Below are positions 54,962-64,000 of a stretch of DNA of 64,000 nucleotides, piece after piece. The notes under the pieces were generated by a model. That model saw nothing but the letters and a program-made list of their open reading frames with translations, was not told where the DNA came from and made no database searches. The position numbers were made by a program, and so were the translations under genes. Each line of letters opens with the position of its first letter. Position 1 is the first letter of the stretch. Origin of the DNA: Brassica napus (Eukaryota > Streptophyta > Magnoliopsida > Brassicales > Brassicaceae); assembly GCF_020379485.1 (NCBI RefSeq), contig NW_026014690.1, positions 372,001 to 436,000 on the forward strand, read 5' to 3'.

Positions 54962-54993
54962 GAAAAAGAGTAAAGACCTTGCAGCTAAGGGGA

Positions 54994-57900
54994 TTAGCTC
55001 CTTCTCTTCCCAAGATCAATGAGGCCCAACCTGATGTGAATGGACTCCATTGTCTTCTGTCTTGCAGCCTTGGTGAACACATCCGCTAGCTGATCTTCAC
55101 TCCTTGTGTAGCATGGCAAGATCACCCCTAGCACAATCATCTGCCTCACCTTGTGACAATCAACTTCAATGTGCTTGGTCCTCTCGTGAAACACCGAGTT
55201 GGATGCAATGTGGATGGCAGCTTGATTGTCACAATGCATTGTCATTGGAGTTGCTTGATCAATCTCCAAGTGCTTCAAGATGCCTTTGATCCATACCAAC
55301 TCGTTGGTGAGCTTCAGCATGGCTCTATACTCGGCTTCTGCACTTGAACATGACACTACCTTCTGCTTCTTGCTTTTCCAAGTTACCAAGTTGCCTCCAA
55401 TGAATGTGCAATAGCCTGTGGTTGATCTCCTGTCTGCTCTATCACCAGCCCAATCCGCATCACAATATCCTACAACCTCAGTACTCTTGTTACATCCCAT
55501 CCATACTCCAAGACCAGTAGTTCCATTCAGATACATCAAGATCCTTTCCACCATCCGCCAGTGGTGCTCCTTAGGAACTTGCATGTGTTGACTGACTTGA
55601 TTCACCGCAAAGCACACATCAGGTCTAGTAATGGTAAGATAGATCAACTTCCCCACTAGCTTCCTATACAGCTTAGGATCCTGGAATGGCTTGCTATCCT
55701 CAATCTCCCCCTCACGTGGAACCTTGTACCCATCCTCCATTGGCATCTTGGCTGTTTTTCCTCCATAGGCATCTGCTCCCTTCAATAGATCAATCACATA
55801 CTTCCTTTGAGACATAAACAATCCTTCCTTTGATCTGCATATCTCAATCCCAAGAAAATACTTCATTTCCCCCAAGTCTTTAATCTCAAAGCTTGCCTTG
55901 AGATACTCCTTTGTAGCCTTGATGCCTTCCTTATCACTGCCTGTGATGATGATATCATCCACATACACAAGCAATACCACAATACCAGATGAGGTGGTTA
56001 GGGTAAAGAGAGTGTGATCCAATTCTGACTTCCTGAACCCTCTCCCATTCAGTGTAGTACTCAACTTGTTGTACCACGCCCTTGGAGACTGCTTGAGACC
56101 ATAGATAGCTTTCCTCAACCTCAACACATTACCCTTCTTTACTAGATGTTCAAGACCTGGTGGTGGATGCATGTATACTTCATCTTCCAACTCTCCTTGA
56201 AGGAATGCATTCTTCACATCCATTTGCCACAAATCCCACTCAAGATTCACAGCTAAAGATAACACAATCCTGATAGTATGAAGTTTAGCCACAGGAGCAA
56301 AGGTCTCAACATAGTCCTCACCATATGTCTGAGTAAACCCTCTTGCCACCAACCTAGACTTGCGCCTCTCTATTCTTCCATCAGGATGAAACTTGATTGT
56401 GAACACCCATTTACTAGTCACTGCCTTCTTCCCTTTAGGCAGCTCACTCTCATACCATGTTTCATTCTTAATCATGGCTCCGGACTCATCAGCGACTGAA
56501 TCTCTCCACTCTTTTAAAGCCATAGCTTCTTCATATGTCCTTGGAATATAGCTCTCATCCAAGCTTACTGTGAAGGCTATATGCTCGTCCGGAAACTCTG
56601 CAAAGGAACACATAGCTTGAGAAGGATGCTCCACAGCCTGGGCATTGTAGTACACTCTCGTGTTTACCCAGTTGGAAGCATCTCTCTTCACCCTTGTGCT
56701 CCTCCTTAGCTCCTGAACTTGTTCGTCTTGTGTTTCTTGCCTATCTTCACTTGATTGAGCACCACTCTCATTTGACCCATCAGGATCTACTTCCCAATCT
56801 CCACTAGACTGAGTACCACTCTCATCTGAGCCAGTAGACTCTCTTTGCCCATCTCCACTAGACTGAGCACCACTCTCTACTTCCTGTGTCATCTCTTGAT
56901 TATGCTGGCCTGAATCTTCTTGATTGTGCACTTGCTCATGAGATTCAGTTCCATTCCCCCTCTCATGATCAAGAGGAGTTGTTCTTTCAGCTTCACTAGT
57001 AGGATTGGAAGACTCTCTTCTTCCAGATTCCTGATCCTGGGATAACCCTATCCCTAGCTTCTCCAACAGCACCCTCAGTGTTGTTGCTCTATCAGATGGA
57101 GCTTGAGACAAATCCTTCAGATTTTCCCACTCCTTTTCTTCATAATACCCTTTGGATTCAATAAACTTCACTTCTCTAGATACCATCACTCTCCTTGCTT
57201 CAGGATCATAGCACTTGTATCCCTTCTGAGTGATAGAGTATCCAATAAACATTGCCTTAGTACTCTTTGCCTCCAGCTTGTTTCTCTGTTCTCCTGGAGT
57301 CATGACATAGCATACACACCCAAATACTCGTAGGTGATCAATAAAAGGCTTGCTCTTATTCAGCACCTCAAATGGAGACAGATTCTTCAGTATCTTGGTT
57401 GGGACCCGGTTGATGAGGTAGCAAGCAGTTTGAACAGCATCTCCCCAAAATCTTTTTGGGACATTTGCATGAAACATCATCGACCTAGCAACCTCCATCA
57501 AGTGCCTATTCTTCCTCTCAGCTACACCATTCTGCTGTGGTGTGTAGGGACAACTGGTCTGATGCACAATCCCATGCTTGGCTAGATGACTCTTGAAGGC
57601 ATTGCTGATGTATTCACCTCCGTTGTCTGATCTCAGTACCTTCACAGTAGCATTGTATTGATTAGATACATATGCTTGGAAGTTCATAAACGCTTCTAGC
57701 ACCTTATCTTTAGATGGAAGCAATGTGAGCCATGTATACTTAGACTTCTCATCAATGAATGTCACAAAGTATTTATGGCTGTCTCTAGACATGCATGGAG
57801 CGGTCCACACATCCGAGTGAACTAGATCAAAGCAATGCTGATAAGTAGTCTTAGATGTTGGGAAAACAGTCCTACAATGCTTTCCTAATATGCATGCTTC

Positions 57901-59310
57901 ACAATCCAAGTGATTGAATGACATATTAGGGATTATCAACTCAATGGCACGAGCATGAGGATGTCCTAATCTAGCATGCCAAGTAATACTATCAATCTTC
58001 TCAGCAGTACTACTCAAGCAACTAGAATCAAAGGGATTAGAGGTCTTAGCCAAGTCGAGGTGGTATAGCTGATTTTTGCTGTCTCCTCTGCCAATGACTC
58101 TCCCAGTCTTCAAATCTTGGAACTCAACTTCATCAGGTCTGAATACTACTTGACAATCAAGATCAATGGTAGCTTTCTTCACAGATAATAGATTTGAAGT
58201 GAACTGAGGCATATAGAAAGCAGCCGTGTCCTTCTCAAACAGTTTGAGCTTTCCCACTCCTTCTATTGGGATCATAGCGCCATTAGCTATCTTAACACTC
58301 CCTGTTGCAGCCTTGATCTCACTTATGAGCCTCCTATCACTGATCATATGATGACTTGCTCCAGAATCAATCACCATGGGTTTAGAAGCTCCGGATTGTA
58401 TAGTATGCTTCTTGCTTGCTGTTAAGGCTTGTACATGTTCCATGAACACTCTCCATTCCTTCCTGGTGATGCGATCATCAGCTCCACTCCCTTTCTCCTG
58501 CTCCCTTAACACCCCACTGTCTTCTACTGATTCCCCCATGTAGGCTGAGTAAGAACACTCTCCCACAACTCTCTTTCTACCCTTTCCTATGTTGATAGGA
58601 GCTTTGGATAGCATTCTGCACCTTCTCTTCTTCCGGAAGCCCTCACTCCTACTCCCGGTTAGCCTCCATGAGCCCTCACTCCTACTCATGGTTAGCTTCT
58701 GGAAGCTCTCACTCCTACTCCCAGTTGGCTTCCATGAGCTCTCACTCCTACTCATGGTTAGCCTCTCATCATCTCTCATTATCTCATACGCCCTTCTTAT
58801 AAGCCCACAAATCTCTTCCATTTCCGGAAGCTGTTCCCCTCTTAGAACCATCTCTACCAGCCACCCATATGATGACTCCATGCTCGCCAAGAGCTTCAAG
58901 ACCGTCTCTTGCTCTTGTGTAGTATACCCATCCACATGGGATCTCAACCCTTGTAGTTCAACCCACAAATGTTGTAGCTTCCTCACATGGTTATTGAACT
59001 CTTCTCTTCCTGGTTTACCTCCACTGATCACCTTCTTGACTTCATACACTCTCCTAAGACTGATCTTGTTCTCATAAACATCTTCAATCTTCTCAAGCAG
59101 TGTACTTTCTTCAAGACTAAAGCAACTTCCACTTGTTTCTCTTGCTGTCTGATCTTTCTCAGCAGCTCTACCCTTCAAAGACTCTTCCTTCTCATGGTTT
59201 CTCCAAACTCCACACCTCTTCAGAGTCGCTCTCATTTGTGAGAACCACCCCCACTCATTTCTTCTATCTTCCTTCTCTTCACGCCTTGCTGAACCACACG
59301 CTAGACCCAT
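54994..59310 (-). CDS. Cop-VI Gag-Pol polyprotein, intact, 1438 aa (recombinant)
   Basis: Start ATG at 59310. Gag of the Cop-V type (WFSQMRATLKRCGVW) with four SRSE repeats and a basic stretch instead of a zinc knuckle. Protease has IDSGASHHM. Integrase has a full zinc region, HSDVWTAP, RSDNGGEY and AERKNRH. RT has YVDDIIITGSD. RNase H has CDADWAGD, AEAEYRAM and HCDNQAA. It ends DLGKRRS as in Cop-IV, whereas Cop-V ends DLSPKG. The switch lies between about 55385 and 55480. The frame is fully open, but the element has lost usable LTRs, so expression in place is doubtful. Confidence 0.93.
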   Translation of the reverse strand: MGLACGSARREEKEDRRNEWGWFSQMRATLKRCGVWRNHEKEESLKGRAAEKDQTARETSGSCFSLEESTLLEKIEDVYENKISLRRVYEVKKVISGGKPGREEFNNHVRKLQHLWVELQGLRSHVDGYTTQEQETVLKLLASMESSYGWLVEMVLRGEQLPEMEEICGLIRRAYEIMRDDERLTMSRSESSWKPTGSRSESFQKLTMSRSEGSWRLTGSRSEGFRKKRRCRMLSKAPINIGKGRKRVVGECSYSAYMGESVEDSGVLREQEKGSGADDRITRKEWRVFMEHVQALTASKKHTIQSGASKPMVIDSGASHHMISDRRLISEIKAATGSVKIANGAMIPIEGVGKLKLFEKDTAAFYMPQFTSNLLSVKKATIDLDCQVVFRPDEVEFQDLKTGRVIGRGDSKNQLYHLDLAKTSNPFDSSCLSSTAEKIDSITWHARLGHPHARAIELIIPNMSFNHLDCEACILGKHCRTVFPTSKTTYQHCFDLVHSDVWTAPCMSRDSHKYFVTFIDEKSKYTWLTLLPSKDKVLEAFMNFQAYVSNQYNATVKVLRSDNGGEYISNAFKSHLAKHGIVHQTSCPYTPQQNGVAERKNRHLMEVARSMMFHANVPKRFWGDAVQTACYLINRVPTKILKNLSPFEVLNKSKPFIDHLRVFGCVCYVMTPGEQRNKLEAKSTKAMFIGYSITQKGYKCYDPEARRVMVSREVKFIESKGYYEEKEWENLKDLSQAPSDRATTLRVLLEKLGIGLSQDQESGRRESSNPTSEAERTTPLDHERGNGTESHEQVHNQEDSGQHNQEMTQEVESGAQSSGDGQRESTGSDESGTQSSGDWEVDPDGSNESGAQSSEDRQETQDEQVQELRRSTRVKRDASNWVNTRVYYNAQAVEHPSQAMCSFAEFPDEHIAFTVSLDESYIPRTYEEAMALKEWRDSVADESGAMIKNETWYESELPKGKKAVTSKWVFTIKFHPDGRIERRKSRLVARGFTQTYGEDYVETFAPVAKLHTIRIVLSLAVNLEWDLWQMDVKNAFLQGELEDEVYMHPPPGLEHLVKKGNVLRLRKAIYGLKQSPRAWYNKLSTTLNGRGFRKSELDHTLFTLTTSSGIVVLLVYVDDIIITGSDKEGIKATKEYLKASFEIKDLGEMKYFLGIEICRSKEGLFMSQRKYVIDLLKGADAYGGKTAKMPMEDGYKVPREGEIEDSKPFQDPKLYRKLVGKLIYLTITRPDVCFAVNQVSQHMQVPKEHHWRMVERILMYLNGTTGLGVWMGCNKSTEVVGYCDADWAGDRADRRSTTGYCTFIGGNLVTWKSKKQKVVSCSSAEAEYRAMLKLTNELVWIKGILKHLEIDQATPMTMHCDNQAAIHIASNSVFHERTKHIEVDCHKVRQMIVLGVILPCYTRSEDQLADVFTKAARQKTMESIHIRLGLIDLGKRRS

Positions 59311-59500
59311 CTCCTGACCTTGTCAAACACCTAAAGGGACTCCCTTGAAGCTGACTCTCCAAAAGAAACACCAACAGACACAAACTTGACTTTTAAAGGA
59401 TCTAGCTCTCGACAACTCTCAAGAACTCTCAAGAACACTCAAGAACATTCAGAAAAACGAAATCACTCTCTCCTTTTGAACGAACCTGGCTCTGATACCA
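59311..59500 (-). other. Cop-VI leader and primer-binding site
   Basis: Minus-strand leader similar to that of Cop-V, including the GTTCTTGAGT-type repeats (about 59410-59450). PBS is at 59488-59500. Followed by TCTTAGATTT, the only trace of the 5' LTR. Confidence 0.8.
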
Positions 59501-59509
59501 TCTTAGATT

Positions 59510-59626
59510 TGTTATACTCGGAGTGAGGATCAGTTAGCAGATGTGTTCACAAAGGCAGCAAGGCAAAAGACAATGGAGTCCATACACATCAGGTTAGGAC
59601 TCATTGATCTCTCGCCTAAGGGCTAG
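59510..59626 (+). pseudogene. Cop-V polyprotein C-terminus
   Basis: CYTRSEDQLADVFTKAARQ...IDLSPKG, stop at 59624-59626. It completes the frame broken at 48384; only a few bases of the original sequence appear lost between the two parts. Confidence 0.88.
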
Positions 59627-59664
59627 TCTATACACTCTCCTGATCATGTGATCTCTACTCTTTT

Positions 59665-59705
59665 TCCTCATTAAGGTTTTGTCCCAATGGGTTTTCCTTA
59701 ATGAG
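59665..59705 (+). other. Conserved 3'-UTR hairpin (Cop-V)
   Basis: Arms CCTCATTAAGG and CCTTAATGAGG are perfectly complementary over 11 bp; loop TTTTGTCCCAATGGGTTTT (59676-59694). The polypurine tract is at 59767-59775. Confidence 0.8.
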
Positions 59706-59775
59706 GTTTTAATGAGGGAGATCTCATGGTCCTTCCAAGCTTGACTTGTTCCACATGGTCAAGCTTGAGGGGGAG

Positions 59776-60265
59776 TGTTGAGATGAGAGAATAAAGAGTT
59801 GATATATTGAGAGAGGAAGAGAGTTGGAGTAGACAGTAACTTTGGAGTTTTACTGTGGTAACTTTAGTTTAACCACAGTAACAACTTGGGAAGTTATCTG
59901 ATGGCATGAGAAGGTAACTTAGTGAAGGGAAGAGAGTAAACTCGACCAAAGAGGATAAGGAAGGATAAGGGAGCCTTTGACAGCCTGTATGATGCTGGAA
60001 AGGAGAGGATGCTTTTCTACTAGTGCAAGCATGTGAGAAAGCACAGCCAAGTGATTCAAAAGGAGTTCCAGCCTGTCCTTTGACTACACATGCTTATACA
60101 TTTCGAAATTCCTTGTTGCTCTCTCCTTATATACTTGTAAACCCTCATCAGTATTAATTAATGGAGTTTTGAGTCTCTCTCTCTAGTCTCTCTCTTGTTC
60201 TTAATCTCTAATCTCTTTAATTCTCAGATTAAACTTAATCACTCTTTAAATCACAAAATCTAATA
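59776..60265 (+). repeat. Cop-V 3' LTR (490 bp)
   Basis: Looks identical to 43391-43880; TSD CAAGA follows at 60266-60270. Confidence 0.94.
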
Positions 60266-60886
60266 CAAGATACGCTTATCACCATTCAAGCCATCTTACC
60301 ATCAAATTGAGTATCATCTAGGCTAGCAAGCTATGTGTGCTCTTTTCCTATCATTGTTTTTGTCCCATTGGGTTTTGCAATGATAGGTTTTTAACGAGGC
60401 CATAGTCTTGCTATCTTATCACCTAGTTGATACTCTCGGACCAAACCACATGAAGAACCTTATGCTATCTTTATTTCTAAGTATTTATGTCTTTCATTTT
60501 CGAAAACTCTATCTAAGTTGTGTCTTTACTTCTACATTAATTGGAGGAGCCTGTTCCAAGCCTTTCACTATATATATGTGTAACTCGGCAACCCTAGCAT
60601 CTATCAAGTTTTCTTTCATTTAAACCTTTGTGTTTTCTTCTCCCTTGCTTTCACGAGTTAAGAGAGTGTCTGGTGTGTAGTATCCAGTCTGTTGGTGTGT
60701 AATATCCAACGCCCAAGGGCTTTAGAAAGGTGTGTCATATCCGATCTAAGTCTAGGAGTATCAAGGAGCCTTTCCGCAGCCTCTTGTGTCACCATTCGAT
60801 CCACAGCCTTGATAAACTTGAGTCTTTGATTCGTTTATGCAAGGATCTATCCAAACCATCCAGAGAAGGGTCCTAGGATCTCATTA
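60266..60886 (+). repeat. CRM-1 5' LTR, second part
   Basis: Continues the split LTR (first five bases are the Cop-V TSD) with the last codons of the LTR-encoded tail (LITIQAI), then the hairpin, a TATA box near 60570-60578, and the end CTCATTA plus AG spacer. The full LTR would be about 820 bp. Confidence 0.8.
60347..60387 (+). other. Conserved hairpin in CRM-1 LTR
   Basis: Arms CCTATCATTG (60347-60356) and CAATGATAGG (60378-60387) are perfectly complementary, extended by a U-G pair; 19-nt loop TTTTGTCCCATTGGGTTTT (60358-60376). Stem sequence is unlike the other elements while the loop is the same. Confidence 0.78.
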
Positions 60887-61393
60887 AGTGGTATCAGCGC
60901 ACTCTGGAAGGGGAGTTTCGATTTCTCTTTTGCGATTTCTTAAGATCTACTCTTTGTCGATTCATATTTTTGATCAATCGGTTCTTGTGTGTTTATTCTC
61001 ACTTGATCTGCTTGTTTCATTATCAGGATTGCTAGATCTGATTGTTTCGTGTCTCATACTGATAGATCTAAGAATTTCGATCAAGTTTTGAACAAAACCT
61101 TTTCACATTCTTGTCGATTACGTTATCGTTTTGCTTGATCCGAAAGTTTCTTGTGATTGTGTGACTCGATCTGTTGTTAGAATCATAGATCAGGATTTGA
61201 TTGCCTCATTTCATCATCTGTTGAATCTGATCTGTTATTGTTTCAATTTCGAAAAGATAGAATTCAAATCGTCGCGTGTTGATCAAGTATCTTCATTTGC
61301 CGCTTTGTTTGAATACTTTGTTTCCTTATTTGAATCTTGAGTTCTGAATTCTTTTGAACTACTTACTGGTTCAAGTTTTTCGTGTATCAGGAA
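60887..61393 (+). other. CRM-1 leader with altered primer-binding site
   Basis: AG spacer, then TGGTATCAGCGC (60889 on), one mismatch from the usual CAGAGC. The 500-bp T-rich leader stops at ATCAGGAA, just where CRM-2 and CRM-n have AGGTACCATGG before gag. No gene seen. Confidence 0.7.
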
Positions 61394-62215
61394 TGATATG
61401 ATCATGGACCGGCACAAGGATGGAGATAAAGAGTTCAAAGACCAATCAAGGGAAGAAGATGATGCCTTAGTCATTCCACCAGGTCCCATCACTCGCGCCA
61501 AAGCTAGAAGACTCAAAGAAGCTGTTGGAAGTCTACTTATGATCTCATGGAAGCAAGAAGACGGTCTTGATGGACGTTTGATCAATCAAGACACTCTTAT
61601 CACCATTCAAGCAATGGTTTCAAACTGATCATCATCTAAGCAAGTGCTTGTGTGTGCTCTTTTCCTAGCCTTTGGTTTTGTCCCATTGGGTTTTCCAAAG
61701 GAAGGTTTTTAATGAGGCCACAAGTTACTTACATAAACCTTAGATGATGTATCACGGTTCCACCTTAGGTTATTTTTAAACTATGGTTTTTATTTCATGT
61801 TTTAAAAACTCTTTTCGAATTTGAATAAGTCTTTAGTCTTGTTGTAGTTCCAAGGGAGCCTGTTCCCTTTAATGATCTCGAGAATATGGAGCCTGTTCCA
61901 TACTTCTCTATATAAGTGTGTTTGCGTTCTCTCTTTTAAACACAATCCTTTTTCTACAAATCTATCAGATTTCTTTGTTCTCTCTTTACTTCTCATCAAG
62001 TCTTGAGTGAATCTCGTTGGTGTGTCATATCCAACAACTAAGGGTGTCTATTTTGGTGTGTAATATCCAAGCTAGTCATCTAGGAGTATCAAGGAGCCAT
62101 TCCGCAACTCTTTGTGTCACCAAACGATCCATCACCTTGATAAACTTGAGTCTCTGATTCGTTTATACAAGGATCTATCCAATTCAATCCAAAGAAGCAT
62201 CCTAGGAGTTCATTA
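61394..62215 (+). repeat. CRM-2 5' LTR (822 bp)
   Basis: TGATATGATC...TTCATTA. An open tail from 61398 (IPPGPITRAKARRLKEAV...DTLITIQAM) ends at 61628 and represents the C-terminus of the polyprotein encoded in the 3' LTR. TATA box (CTATATAAG) is near 61909-61917. Confidence 0.85.
61669..61701 (+). other. Conserved hairpin in CRM-2 LTR
   Basis: CCTTTGG / CCAAAGG around TTTTGTCCCATTGGGTTTT, about 40 bp after the stop of the LTR-encoded tail, as in CRM-n. Confidence 0.75.
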
Positions 62216-62716
62216 AGTGGTATCAGAGCTGCTTTGGATTGGGAAGTTTTCGATTTCTCTTCTGTTTCAAATAAACTTTTCAACTTCTTTGATTACCATT
62301 GATAGATCTGCGATCTGTTGTTGTTTCTCGTATCATCTGAGTAGCATATCACCTGATTGCTAATCGTCTGTGTTGAATCCTATTAGATCTAAGTGTTCTT
62401 ATCATATTTTGAATCAAACTCATCCGATCCGTGTGAAGGAAGTAATCGAATCGCTTGATCTGTCGAATCACTTGCTGAATAACTTGATTTGTGTTGTTTC
62501 TGTGATAGATCTGTTCTTATTTGTCTTGAATCTGATCTGCATAAATCCAAAATTGATAGATCTAATCTTAGTCTTGTCGATTTGAATTCTCTAATCCGTG
62601 ATCTGCAAGTTTTCTATCTTTTGAATCTTTTGAAAGTTGTTTCCGCGTCGACTAATTGTTCTGATTTGATTCTTGTGAACATCTTACTTGTTTGAGTGTT
62701 TTCTGAATCAGGTACC
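62216..62716 (+). other. CRM-2 leader and primer-binding site
   Basis: AG spacer, PBS TGGTATCAGAGC from 62218, then a T-rich non-coding leader ending AATCAGGTACC just before the gag ATG. A polypyrimidine-AG just upstream could be a splice acceptor, but I cannot show a donor. Confidence 0.75.
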
Positions 62717-64000
62717 ATGGTGAGAGAGTCGGAAGATGAAGCAGAACTCGTGAGACAGAACAAGTTATTGAGAGATCAGATGACTGAGCAATTAAACCAA
62801 ACGATGATCACTACCGTTGCTGATATGATCAAGAGCAGTATGAAGGAACTTCGCGATGAAATAAGGCAAGAGATAAGGCAAGCTACGGGCCAAGGTCATA
62901 GCAATGAGTCTAGACGAGAAAGACGTGATGAAACCCCGAGAGAGCATGCTGAATCACAAGAAACAGACCACTACTATGAGCGTAACCGAGCCACGCACAG
63001 CAGTTCCTCTTCTAGAGATAGTAGAAGGAGACATAGAAGAGATCATGATGAAAGGAGAACTTACAGAGATGATCTTGCTGGTTTAAAGCTGAAGATACCT
63101 CCTTTCCATGGCAAAGTTGATCCGGATGCTTACTTGGAATGGGAAAAGAAGATGGAGTTGGTGTTTAACTGTAAGCACTACACCAATGCCCAAAGGATTC
63201 AGATAGCAGCAACTGAGTTCCATGACTATGCGCTGAGTTGGTGGGACCAGCTTGTGACTACCAGGAGACTTAACCAAGAGTATCCCGTTGAAACATGGCA
63301 CGAGATGAAGGCTCTCATGCGTAAAAGATTTGTGCCAAATCACTATCATCGCGACTTGCACCAGAAGTTAAGAAGACTCACCCAAGGATCTCGATCTGTT
63401 GAAGAATACTATCAAGACATGGAGCTGTTGATGCTGAGAGCTCGTGTTTCTGAAGATAAAGAAGCTACTATGGCTAGGTTCTTAGGAGGTCTCAACCGAG
63501 AGATACAAGATAATGTTGAGATGCAGCACTATGTGGAGATAGAAGAGATGCTTCACAAAGCTATACTAGTTGAGCAACAAGTTAAGAGGAAGGGCCATTC
63601 TCATTCTCGTTACAACACCAGACTTCAGGGAACTAAAGAAGAAAAGTCTAGCTATCAAAAGGAAAGCAAACCGCAACTGAAAGAAGACTCAAAGCCAAAT
63701 TCCTTTTACAGCAAGGATAAAGGAAAGGCCGAGGTTTCAAGTGCAAGAGCTAGAGATGTTAAGTGCTTTAAGTGTCAGGGTAGAGGCCATTATGCAAATG
63801 AGTGCACCAATAAAAGAATCATGATTCTTCTTGAGAATGGAGAGTATGAATCTGAGGATGAGCTTTCAGAGTCTGAGTGTAAGGCGCTTATTGAAGAAGA
63901 ATATGAAGAAGAACCCGTGAAAGGAAGGTTATTGGTGGCTAGAAGAACTTTGAGTTTGCAAAGTAAAGCTGAAGAGCAAGAACAGAGAGAGAATCTATTC
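62717..64000 (+). CDS. CRM-2 gag (start of Gag-Pol), open to the window end, at least 428 aa
   Basis: ATG at 62717 in GGTACCATGG; the frame has no stop through 64000. Residues ~1-120 are charged and helical (QNKLLRDQMTEQL, then an RS/RRH-rich stretch). Residues ~124-235 form the Ty3-type capsid (IPPFHGKVDPDAYLEWEKK, LSWWDQL, RKRFVPNHY, GSRSVEEYYQDME, ARFLGGLN). A CX2CX4HX4C zinc knuckle (CFKCQGRGHYANEC) spans ~350-363, followed by an acidic stretch (EESECKALIEEEYEEE-like). This architecture fits chromovirus Gag. The protease/RT should follow outside the window. The capsid region parallels the CRM-n ORF, which lacks the knuckle. Confidence 0.9.
   Translation, partial: MVRESEDEAELVRQNKLLRDQMTEQLNQTMITTVADMIKSSMKELRDEIRQEIRQATGQGHSNESRRERRDETPREHAESQETDHYYERNRATHSSSSSRDSRRRHRRDHDERRTYRDDLAGLKLKIPPFHGKVDPDAYLEWEKKMELVFNCKHYTNAQRIQIAATEFHDYALSWWDQLVTTRRLNQEYPVETWHEMKALMRKRFVPNHYHRDLHQKLRRLTQGSRSVEEYYQDMELLMLRARVSEDKEATMARFLGGLNREIQDNVEMQHYVEIEEMLHKAILVEQQVKRKGHSHSRYNTRLQGTKEEKSSYQKESKPQLKEDSKPNSFYSKDKGKAEVSSARARDVKCFKCQGRGHYANECTNKRIMILLENGEYESEDELSESECKALIEEEYEEEPVKGRLLVARRTLSLQSKAEEQEQRENLF

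Larger units (their letters stand above)
54572..59509 (-). mobile_element. Cop-VI, chimeric copia element with damaged LTRs
   Basis: Minus-strand element. Only 282 bp of its 3' LTR remain (54572-54853), and only about ten bases of its 5' LTR (59501-59509), where Cop-V sequence resumes. The internal region is complete with an intact polyprotein. Most of it, from leader through RT, is Cop-V-like, while the RNase H end, 3' UTR and LTR are Cop-IV-like. Loss of both LTR outer parts suggests deletions at both junctions after or during insertion with the LARD. Confidence 0.85.
43391..60265 (+). mobile_element. Cop-V, Ty1/copia element inside the CRM-1 LTR (interrupted)
   Basis: 490-bp LTRs (43391-43880, 59776-60265) that look identical, with TSD CAAGA (43386-43390 and 60266-60270). 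Coding sequence occupies 44193-48384 and resumes at about 59510. Between lie the LARD and Cop-VI. It is a separate copia subfamily from Cop-I to IV, with a strongly diverged Gag. Confidence 0.94.
43187..61393 (+). mobile_element. CRM-1, CRM/chromovirus-like element (5' LTR and leader only, interrupted)
   Basis: Starts TGATATGATCATGG directly at the satellite edge, the same LTR start as CRM-n. The 5' LTR is split by Cop-V (43187-43390 and 60266-60886), then a leader follows to 61393 where CRM-2 begins. The downstream gag-pol, if it survives, lies beyond the window. Candidate TSD is GAGAA (43182-43186); the other side is not visible. Its LTR sequence is a distinct subfamily from both CRM-n and CRM-2. 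Confidence 0.78.
61394..64000 (+). mobile_element. CRM-2, CRM/chromovirus-like Ty3 element (5' part; continues beyond window)
   Basis: 5' LTR (61394-62215), PBS (62218 on), leader and open gag frame. Its position in the CRM-1 leader, with a sequence clearly different from CRM-1, fits nested insertion; the candidate TSD is AGGAA (61389-61393). Pol would lie to the right of the window. It is a plausible source of proteins for CRM-n. Confidence 0.82.

Overview
This window is plant centromeric/pericentromeric heterochromatin, most likely from Brassica (A- or C-genome type) or a close relative such as Raphanus. The basis is a ~176-bp tandem satellite, one HindIII site (AAGCTT) per monomer, that I recognise from memory as CentBr-like. 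It forms the floor of the locus (23766-25166 and 37248-43186, about 42 monomers). I see no host gene, tRNA, rRNA or CRISPR array. Nearly everything else is LTR retrotransposon, nested up to four levels deep. Most insertions can be dated relative to each other by their 5-bp target-site duplications (TSDs).

Left block (1-23765). A minus-strand Ty1/copia element, Cop-0, runs in from outside the window (1-760 and 21216-23712). It is split by plus-strand Cop-I (761-21210, TSD CACAA). Cop-I is split twice: by minus-strand Cop-II (2695-8694, TSD CTCAC, intact 1504-aa polyprotein, LTRs identical by eye) and by a minus-strand array CRM-n (11333-19772, TSD AAAGT). CRM-n has three LTRs and two internal regions. 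It is a non-autonomous CRM/chromovirus-like element whose only ORF (876 aa, two copies) has a Gag head and a short C-terminal tail but no pol. A 53-bp LTR end (23713-23765) marks an older outer element next to the satellite.

Middle block (25167-37247). Minus-strand Cop-III sits in the satellite (TSD TTAGG) and carries minus-strand Cop-IV (27751-33826, TSD GGCTC, intact 1504-aa polyprotein). The satellite then continues to 43186.

Right block (43187-64000). A plus-strand CRM-like element, CRM-1, starts at the satellite edge. Its 5' LTR is split by plus-strand copia Cop-V (43391-60265, TSD CAAGA). Cop-V contains a non-coding LARD (48385-54571) and a recombinant minus-strand copia, Cop-VI (54572-59509). 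CRM-2 (61394 to beyond the window) lies in the CRM-1 leader and has an open gag frame with a zinc knuckle.

The elements look like interdependent parts of one retrotransposon community. Four copia copies each encode a full 1504-aa polyprotein when their segments are added up. The LARD and CRM-n lack pol and would need it in trans. Copia, LARD and CRM elements all share one structure near their 3' ends: a 19-nt loop TTTT(A/G)TCCCAxTGGGTTTT closed by a 7-11-bp stem whose sequence differs between families while pairing is kept. I consider this covarying hairpin the most interesting signal here. Others are ~10-bp-phased GTAC (SBP/SPL-type) arrays in copia LTRs, TG...TA LTR termini proven by TSDs, 3'-module swapping inside RNase H, and a Gag that replaced its zinc knuckle with SRSE repeats.
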